Shown here in pieces: positions 22,133 through 30,600 of a stretch of 64,000 nucleotides of DNA. Every line of letters starts with the position of its first letter. Within the stretch, counting starts at the first letter, position 1. The notes beneath the pieces are model-generated. The model had not been told where the DNA came from. It saw only the letters and a program-made list of their open reading frames with translations, and searched no databases. Position numbers and translations under genes: made by a program. Source of the stretch: Azolla caroliniana (Eukaryota; Polypodiophyta); NCBI GenBank assembly GCA_043228905.1, contig JBHGNT010000016.1:18352001-18416000 (forward strand). Reading direction: 5' to 3'.

Positions 22133-23150
22133 AAATCTCCAGTCGGCGCACCCATTTTCTTTGTCAAGAAAAAGGATGGATCACTTTGTCTCGTTGTAGA
22201 TTACCGTGACTTGAATAAGGTCACCATCAAGAATAGGTATGCACTCCCCCTTATCTCAAGTCTTTTAGAACGGATCAATGGTGCAAGGTTCTTCACAAAG
22301 ATCGACTTATGGGGAGCATATAACCTCGTACGGATCTGACCATGAGATGAATGGAAGACCGCATTTTGCACCAGATAGGGGCACTTCGATTATACGGTCA
22401 TGCCATTCGGTCTCACTAATGCACCAACAATCTTCCAGCACATGGCAAATGATATATTTCGAGATCTCTTGGATGTTTGTTTGGTCATCTATTTGGATGA
22501 TCTACTGGTTTATTCGAAGACCCAAGAAGAGCATGATTCTCATGTATTGTTAGTACTAAAACGGCTTCGAGAACATGGTCTTTATGCAAAACTAGAAAAA
22601 TGTAGTTTCAAGTGCAACCAGGTGAAAATTTTGGGCTATGTCATCTCCTCGGAAGGCATCTCTATGGATCCAGCCAAGGTCAAAATTGTGATAGAGTGGC
22701 AGACTCCACGTTTGTTGCGAGATGTGCAATGCTTTTTAGGCCTTGCTAATTTTTACCGCAAGTTTATATAGGATTACTCAAAGCTTATTCTACCTCTCAC
22801 ACAACTTACCAAGAAGGGGAAGTCGTTTTTTTGGTCTAAAGAAGCGGACATGGCTTTTGAGAGTCTTAAGAAGGCATTCAAATTAGCTCCTATTCTAACT
22901 CATGTTGATTCGACAAAACCTTTCAGCATTGAGGTAGATGCATCGGATTTCGCCTTGGGTAGCATTCTTTCACAACAAGGCGATGATAAAAATATACATC
23001 TTGTGGCTTTCCACTCATGCAAGTTTGACGCCGCCGAAATCAACTATAAAATTCACGATAAAGAGCTATTAGCAATAATGGACTCTTTTACACAATGGAG
23101 GCAATTTCTAGAGGGGATCTTCTCATCAAGTCACCATATTCAGTGATCAC
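22133..23150 (+). pseudogene. Gypsy C reverse transcriptase and RNase H
   Basis: Fingers [20 protein letters not shown] around 22160, [15 protein letters not shown] near 22400, catalytic YLDD within IYLDDLLVYS near 22490, and GLANFYRKFI near 22740. RNase H begins near 22905 with IEVDASDFALGSILSQ and runs to 23145. At least three frame breaks. Confidence 0.88.
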
Positions 23151-23276
23151 AAAAATCTTGCCTCCTTCTAGAATGCTCGTGTATTAAATCAACGTCAAGC
23201 TTAGTGGGCCCAATTCCTTACTTGTTTCGACATCAAAATTACATATCGTCCTAGGAAGTAGCAAGGGAAGGCAGAT

Positions 23277-24260
23277 GTGTTATCGCGACGCTCGTATATA
23301 GCACCGCGTCCCGGTGAGCCAGCATTCGATAACCAAAAGCAAGTAATCTTGGGACCGGCACGACTGCAAGCAACGCGGGTTTTCGATATGCCATTGGATT
23401 CCCACATTATCGATACCATACGTGAGGACTTGAAGATAGATGCTTTCGCTCAAGCCATTCTAGCACAAATTGATCCCTCTCGGGCATTTTGTTCACAGTC
23501 GCAACAACCAAGTATGGATTATCGACAATTCGAATGTCATGATAGATTACTATTCTTTAAGAAGCTCTTGTATGTTCCTAATGGGTCTTGTCTCCTTCGA
23601 GTAGTCCAAAATTGTCATGACACATATATAGTTGGGCATTTTGGTAGTACTAAAACGTTAGATTTAGTACAACGATCATTCTGGTGACTCAATATGTGAC
23701 AATTTGTCGAAGATTATGTTCGGACATGTGATACATGTTGCATAGCAAAGATGCCAAAACATCATCCATATGGTTTATTGGAACCATTACCAATTCCAAG
23801 CAAGTCGTGGCAATCCACTGCTCTAGATTTCATTACAGATCTTCCAATTTCTTAGGGATTTGATGCGATCTTAATAGTAGTAGACCGATATACGAAGATG
23901 GCCCATTTTCTACCATGTACTAAGGAAATCACTAGTGAAGAAACCGCCGAAACTGTTATGCGTGAGGTATGTCGGCATCATGGCCTCCCCGATAGTATAA
24001 TCAACGACCGTGGACCCCAGTTCGTCTTGAAATTCTGGAAGCACCTCTTCAAAATGCTCAAGGTCACTTGTAACCTCTCTTCCGGGTACCACCTGCAAAC
24101 AGACGGACAAGCAGAACAAACAAATCAAACGCTAGAATAGTATCTTCGGTGTTCTCTAAGCTATCACCAAGATGACTGACCAGATATTCTCCACTTCGCC
24201 GAATTTGCGTATAATAACTCTGTCCACTCATCGACTAAGGTTACACCATATTATGCTTAT
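23277..24260 (+). pseudogene. Gypsy C integrase
   Basis: MDYRQFECHDRLLFF and VGHFGSTKTLDLVQRSFW give the zinc-binding region, C-CxxC near 23730. The core starts at ALDFITDLP near 23820, with VVDRYTKMAHFLPC, IINDRGPQFV near 24000 and AEQTNQTLE near 24110 as the acidic triad context. Stops at 23687 and 24138. Confidence 0.85.
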
Positions 24261-25101
24261 ATGGGCTCTGATACCACTATTGGGTTCTTATTTTGAATCC
24301 CCAAAAACTTCACCACTTTAGGGTTATAAGAGTTTTTATGGACAAGGGGAAAAAATCTCCTAAAGAGGGAAAAAATGCCCATGTAGTCTAAGTCTGTTCA
24401 CACACATCACTGTCCTAAGTGTGTTCACACACATCACTGTAGCTATCATCCCCGGTGGTGTGTATTCGAAATTCCAGAGTTACCCACAAATCCTTGTGGA
24501 GAGGATTGTTTGGAGCGGTTACGCAAGATACATGCGGATTTATCTACTCATTTACAACAAGCTCAACAAATTCACAAGGATTATGTGGATCGTCATCGGC
24601 TTCCATCCAGTTTTAACATTGGAGATTGAGTATGGCTATTACGATGACACATCAAGACTACTCGCCCATGTGATAAATTGGATTATCGGCGATTGGGTCC
24701 TTTTTGTATTATCGGAAAAATTAATGATGTCGCTTTTCGTCTCGATCTACCTCCGCAACTACGGATACATCCGGTATTTCATAGTTCTCTTCTAGAACCC
24801 TATCAGGACAACACTATCCCAGGTCGTATCAAACCACCTCCACCTCCAATCGAACTTGAAGATGGACATGAGTATGAGGTTGTCGTCATCCTCGATTCCA
24901 AGATTGTTCGCAACAAGCTCTACTATTTGGTTGATTGGCTAGGATACTACTACTATAGCCCTACCGAGCGTACTTGGGAACCAATAGAGAATGTGTCCAA
25001 TGCTTATACTCTTCTTCAAGACTTCCATCGTCAATATGCAGACAAACCGGGTCCTCAATCCGAAACGACTCGTAACACTTGTCATTTTAAAGGGGGGATA
25101 G
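24261..25101 (+). pseudogene. Gypsy C integrase tail and chromodomain
   Basis: Frame 24678-25109 carries the GPF-type tail and LDLPPQLRIHPVFHSSLLEPY. A chromodomain follows (about 24860-25050): EVVVILDSKIVRNKLYYLVD, then WLGYYYYSPTERTWEP and NVSNAYTLLQDFH. Compared with the gypsy C2 copy it has two to three extra Tyr codons after WLGY. Chromodomains of this class direct integration to histone-marked chromatin. 24261-24677 is poorly readable, probably rearranged. Confidence 0.88.
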
Positions 25102-25111
25102 TGTCATGATA

Positions 25112-25172
25112 TGGCAAGATTTGAACCCATGACTTATGTTACATGGGTCAAGCCCTTGCCATTAGACTATAT
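25112..25172 (-). other. Antisense tRNA-like stretch at the LTR start (gypsy C)
   Basis: The reverse complement of the first ~75 LTR bases contains an A box (TAGTCTAATGGCAAGG) and a B box (GGGTTCAAATC) about 30 bases apart, resembling a tRNA. The same stretch is in the 5' LTR (about 19598-19658) and in the gypsy C2 LTR (about 36917-36983). It may be a captured tRNA or SINE head, or a chance Pol III-like promoter. Confidence 0.45.
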
Positions 25173-25403
25173 ATTGTAATACAAAGGATATAATTATCAT
25201 TTATTATTTCATATAGAAAATTGATGTATATTTCCAGATTTCTCTGGAACATTCTAGAAACTTCAAGAGTACACTCCTAAAAACACTATAAAAGGAGGCA
25301 CAAGGCATTATTTTGAACCAAATCGGTTCAACGCCAATCTTAAGCCTCATAGCTATTCTTGCACTTACTCTTCATATAATATAATATATCTTTTGTTATC
25401 ATT

Positions 25404-25445
<42 letters not shown>

Positions 25446-25533
25446 GTTCTACACCCTTTTCTCTCTCGTAGTACTAATTTGCATCTTTTAGTACTAATTC
25501 CCTCTTTGTCTTGGTATTGTTCTTGACAGTGAT

Positions 25534-26600
25534 GATCTAGCGAGCCCAGTCAGAACGACTGTCTTAGCCACCAGAGAGATGCTCTTCCGGAATCTTCTTC
25601 ACAGATGCCGATGAACCCACATCATACGAAGAAGCATCGACATGCGCCGATTCGGCCACCTGGCATTTGGCGATGGAGTCGGTGATTAACTCCATCCAAC
25701 ATAATAAGACATGGGACTTAGTCGAACTACCAAAACACTGACGTGCTCTTTCGTGCAGATGGGTCTATCAACTCAAAGAGACATTGGATTCTACATGTTC
25801 CAAGTTTAAGGCCATATTCATTGCAAAGGGTTTTCGGCAACAATATGGTGTCAACTTTGACGAGATTTTTTCACCAGTGGGGAAAATGAACACCCTTTGA
25901 TTCCTCCTCGGTGTAGTGGTTGCTGAGGACTTGGAGCTTATTGAGTTAGATGCGAAGATGACATTCCGCCATGGCGACCTAGAGGAGGGAATTTACATGG
26001 AGCAACCGAAAGGCTTCATTGCAGCCGACCAAGAGCATCTAGTCTATCGACTCAGGAAGAGTCTTTATGGCCTAAAGCAAGCACCCCAACAATGGTATAA
26101 GAAGTTTGACGATTTTATCCAGCCAGTCAGCTTCTCAAAGAGCGATGAGGATCACTGCCTCTTCACGAAAACAACTCAAGATGGGTCTCTCATCTTCCTC
26201 ATCTTATACGTGGATCACATGCTACGCTCTGGCCAGTTTGCCAAAGAGGTTGCCAATCTTGTTCGGCAACTACAATTCAAGTTCACAATGAAAGACCTAG
26301 GTCTTGCTCGATACATTCTCAGAATGAATATTAGTCGGCTCCAGAATCAACGACAATAGTTTTTATCTCAAGTTGACTACATCAAACGTGTCCCGGAGTA
26401 TTTCAACATGCACTTGGCCAAATCTGCTTCGACCCCGCTCCCCATTAATCTTTGGCTCTCTCAACAAGACTGCCCTACATCCGGTTTGAAGGGGGAAGAT
26501 ATGAAGTTAGTACCGTATGCACCGGTAGTCAACTTCTTGATGTACGCGACAATCACGACATAACTTGACATTGCTCATGCCATAGGAGTCGTCAACATAT
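25534..26600 (+). pseudogene. Copia E reverse transcriptase remnant
   Basis: Continues copia E to the right of gypsy C. After a decayed start (WVYQLKE-like near 25760), 25916-26359 is open: ELIELDAKMTFRHGDLEEGI, YGLKQAPQQWYKKFDDF and MKDLGLARYIL. The catalytic YVDD is changed to YVDH. The coding part stops near LDIAHAIGVV and joins the LTR at 26601, so RNase H is deleted. Confidence 0.85.
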
Positions 26601-26865
26601 TGCTGGGAAACCATTCCCTCCGGATGGGATTAGATGGATCCAAAAGGTATCTGGAAGAGATCCGAATCAGATCCAGTGTGAACCAGAAGTAGGGACATAT
26701 TAGTAAATATGTTTGGATGCGCCTATTGAGGCCATATTTGTAAATAGCCCATAAGTTATATAAGTATAAATATAACTAGGGCAATAAGAAGTCTTTGTGA
26801 GTTAGTGAGTCGTTGCTAGTCATTAGTACTAAGAAGTGAAAGAGTGTGTGAGAGTCATGACAGGG
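26601..26865 (+). repeat. Copia E 3' LTR, truncated
   Basis: Starts TGCTGGGAAACC, contains CTCCGGATGGGATT and ATATTTGTAAATAGCCC, and matches the minus-strand LTR at 62246-62697. About 265 bases remain before the LINE tail begins near 26866. Confidence 0.8.
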
Positions 26866-27662
26866 GAAGAGAGAGAAAGAAAAGAAAGAAAAAGAAAGAA
26901 AGATGTATTAACGTCTTCTAAGGCCAAATTTGGCCCATGAGACAATTGGTTTACAACAATAGAGTATTTATCCAGTCATCATAACTAAAAATAAAATTAA
27001 GTAAAAAAAATAGAACTTAAACTAAAAGAGTTCTAGTAGTGTACAATATGTAGTATACTCGAAAGTGACTATACACTAAGCCTAATTTTATTTCCACCCA
27101 AGCCTCTCGAAAAGAAGTGGGGGGTCAAAGGGTCTTGATGTGGGTTCCAATGTAGAGAGTGCCCTAGCCATGGCTTCTAGGCGGTGTAGCTCACGTTCCC
27201 TTATTTTCAATATTGCTTCCACATCACGTTGAGTTGCTTTGAAACCCGGCACCCGAGGACGTCTGGTTCTTCTCTGGTTTTCTGCCTCATCAATGGAAAG
27301 GCCGAGTGGTGCAAGTGTGTCGGCATTCGTTGTCTCCTCAGGTTCCTGAAAAACTGCATTTGTTACATGTTCATGATCATTAGCAACATTATTGTCAACA
27401 TTTTGTAATTTATTCTCTCTGTGTTGTTTTAGCTCTAGAATGTATTTGCCTAATTTCTTTATATCTAGAGTATCTAATAGTTTGGGGAGGGTGGGAGACG
27501 GACCAAGTATGTCTTGGTATTTTGCCCTTATCTCGGCATAGGTTGGACACTTGCATGTAAAGTGGTACTCATCCTCTATCTCTATGTGACATAACCTACA
27601 TATCCTTTCCTCCCTAGGGACTCCACTAGTACGACCATTTTCAATCTCAAGTTGGTGAGATG
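26866..27662 (-). pseudogene. LINE-1 copy: C-terminal zinc knuckle, 3' UTR and tail
   Basis: Minus-strand continuation of the LINE interrupted at 33033. From 27662 the protein continues ISSHQLEIENGR, then knuckle CRLCHIEIEDEYHFTCKC, and ends at TAA (27088-27090) after ERLGWK. The 3' UTR ends with a perfect palindrome GGCCAAATTTGGCC (about 26920-26933), GACGTTAATACATC and an imperfect TTTC/TTTTC tail. The name LINE-1 here means copy 1 in this window, not the L1 clade. Confidence 0.85.
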
Positions 27663-27667
27663 ATATT

Positions 27668-30600
27668 TGTAGTGCGTTTTTCTAGTGATCAATTGATCCT
27701 TGTAGGCTTGAGTTTATGTATCTTCTTTCTCTTGTTTCTATGATCATCACTCCTTATTAATATATCTTTGTAGATTTGGGTTTCTATATCTTCCTTCTCT
27801 CTCTTTTCTATCATCATCTCTCTTTTCATTTTTTTGGCGCTCCAGGGAGGGTCGATCTTTTCCGTACCTTGGGAAGATTGATTGTGTCTTAGTATTACGT
27901 GGATATGGCGTTTCAATTTGCTTTCGCAGGTGATGGCGTTCAGGATGGAGGAGCTTTTTTGGCATCGTTCGAGCATCATGCGGTTTCGATTGGGAAGGTG
28001 AATGACATAGAGAAATTGCCCTTGTTGGTGGCAACTTTCTACTCAAGAGCCCGGGAGTGGTATGAGTCATTACCTCCCAACCAACAAACCAACTACCAAT
28101 TGCTCGTTCAACAATTTAGAAGCAAGTACATCCGACGTCGTAGTGCAATGGAGGTGCGAGAGGAACTATTCGCCTTGCGTATGACAACATTGATGGAGTA
28201 TTCGGAATACGAGAGGGTGTTCAAAGAGCTGTGGTCAACATGGATCCGTCTACGAGGAGGCGTAGAGGATGAGTGGTTCAAGATGGATCGCTTCAAGGCG
28301 GGCTTGAACCCTTACTTTGCAATGGAGGCAAATTTGAAGGACCCAACCAATTTTCAAACTCTTCTACAAGTGTGTCAAATATATGATAGACAACTTAAAG
28401 TGATGCGGATGGGGGTCGATACAACGGTGGCGATAGCTAATGCGAATGTGGTGTCAACTCTAAACGCCCCACATCCATCCTCTATTGTACATGGAGGACA
28501 GGTTTTTCCAAACATATTTAATTCTAATGTAGCTAACCAAGCTAGTTTACCAATGTTGCGAGATGTAGATCATCCAAGAATTGATGGAAGTTTCCCCGAG
28601 CAACTAAACCGACGACTTGACGAGCTAACGAATCAATTCCGCCAAATGCAAGCTAGTTTCAACACCAACCAAGTTCGCGAGGTGCCACCAGAAAAACGGG
28701 TCCCGGTTTGTTATTCTTGTGGTGTTGAAGGACATATTGCTACACGATGTCCTTCAAGAAGACAAGGTGGTTTAGGACGAGGTATCTATCAACTTCAAGG
28801 AGGTTCAAATGCCCCTAACAACCATGCAAATAGCAATAATCAAGTTTCTAGTGATGGAGGACCGTTGCCAATGGCTCAAGTCCCAACAATACCTTCCAAT
28901 GTAAATCTTCTTGATTTTATGTATGATACTGACGATGATTGTGATGTTGTTCCAATCAAGAGAACTCGAGCAACGCATAAGGGAAAAGAGGTGGAAGGGG
29001 AGTCAAGTAACCCTCAAATAAAGAAAAAAACTAAGGAGTCTAAGATGGAGAATCCTTCAAAAAGGCGTCGTTCAAGGAGAAAGATCAATATGGAGGATAT
29101 GCCCATGGGGAAAGGAGTGGAGCCTTTCGACCTCAAGCAAGAGCTGATTACTAATGGACCCCGGATCACTTGGCCGCAACTTCTTCAACTCTCTCCAAAA
29201 ATACGAAAAGAATGGGGACGACTAGTGAGCATACGTCAAAGTACGAAAACAGTGCACTATGCGGGGGTTGTACGAGTGAAGGAACGAAAGGATATTCGAC
29301 CTACAATACCGGTATCTATAAAAGGTTATATAATTAAGGATGCTTTAGTGGATAGTGGTGCTAGAATAAGTCTTATCTCAGAAGTCCTTATAAGTAAACT
29401 TGGTATTCCTATTTGTAAAAGTTCATCTGCGAAAGTAGCTGTAGCTGATGGAGGATTAGTACCTTGCATGGGGATTATAGAAGATGTTATCCTTGAGTGT
29501 TTTGGTATATGTATTTCTATGGATTTCCATGTTATTCCCCTTAAGGGACCCTCTTATTCCTTGGTGTTGGGAAGACCTTGGATGCAAGAACTAAATGTAA
29601 TTCAGGATTGGAGTAATGGGTTGATGACTTTGGCACCCTCCGAGAGTGTCAACATTGTCTACGACATGCGTCTTCAACGAGTGATCAAGGGTGCAAGGGA
29701 GAACAACTCATCTGATAGTGAGTATGAAGAAGAGAGTAGTGCAAGTGATAGTACTTCATCGGATTGGGAGGAGACAACATCATATGTGATATCCAAGGAG
29801 GAGAAAGAAGACAATAAAGAGGAAGAAACCATCACCCTTGAACAACGAGAGAAGATGATTTCCAAAGATATTCAAGGAGAAGATCGACAAAGGTTTGTTT
29901 CCCTACTTTCTGAGTTTCCGAGGTTATTTATAAATGACTATTCGCAAATTAGAGGAGTGGATGTCATTAAACACCAAATCAAGTTGAAGGAGGGAAGTGA
30001 ACCGGTTGCCCAAAAGCTTCGTCGGTTGGGGACTGTCCAAAAGGAGGCTCTATTAAAGGAGGTTAAAGCTTTGTTGAGGGCTGGTTTCATATACCCCGTG
30101 GAGGATTCGGAGTGGGTGTCCCCCGTTGTGGTGGTTCCTAAGAAGAATGGAAAATGGCGAGTTTGTGTCGACTTCAAACCTTTGAATGCAGCTACGAAGC
30201 GGGATCACTTTCCACTTCCTTTTCAAGATGAGATTTTGGATGAAATTGCGGGGCATGAGATGTACACGGTATGTGATGGGTATTCCGGCTATTTTCAAAT
30301 AAGAATTGCAGAGGAGGATCAAAGAAAGACAACCTTCATAACACCTTGGGGTTGTTTTGCTTATAAGTGTATGCCTTTTGGTTTAACCAATGCGGTGTTT
30401 ACTTTCAATCGTTTGGCTATACATGTTTTTCAACCCTTTTTTGGAAAATTTGTAAGGGTGTTTATAGATGATTTTGCCATCTATAGTACAAGGATTGGTC
30501 ATCTAGAGAAGGTGCGAGCGGTTTTCAAACGTCTTGATGAATGTAAAGGACAACTCAACCCCGAAAAGTGCCATGTTGGAGAAAAAGAGGTGGCGATGCT

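Larger units (their letters stand above)
19588..25528 (+). mobile_element. Gypsy C: chromodomain Ty3/gypsy element with both LTRs
   Basis: LTRs 19588-20006 (419 bp) and 25102-25528 (427 bp), both TGTCATGATATGG to TGACA. The target-site duplication GTGAT is exact (19583-19587 and 25529-25533). Interior order is gag, protease, reverse transcriptase, RNase H, integrase, chromodomain, that is, a chromovirus. A purine-rich AAAGGGGGGATAG precedes the 3' LTR. Multiple stops and frameshifts make it non-autonomous now. It is inserted into copia E. The related copy gypsy C2 is on the minus strand at 36.6-45.3 kb. Confidence 0.93.

Noticed and set aside
23201-24128. Minus-strand frames opposite gypsy C integrase
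   Set aside because: Antisense shadows of integrase codons; no domain.
27689-28070. Minus-strand open frames in the 5' part of the Tat-like element
   Set aside because: They are shadows of the LTR and the gag frame, with no recognisable protein.
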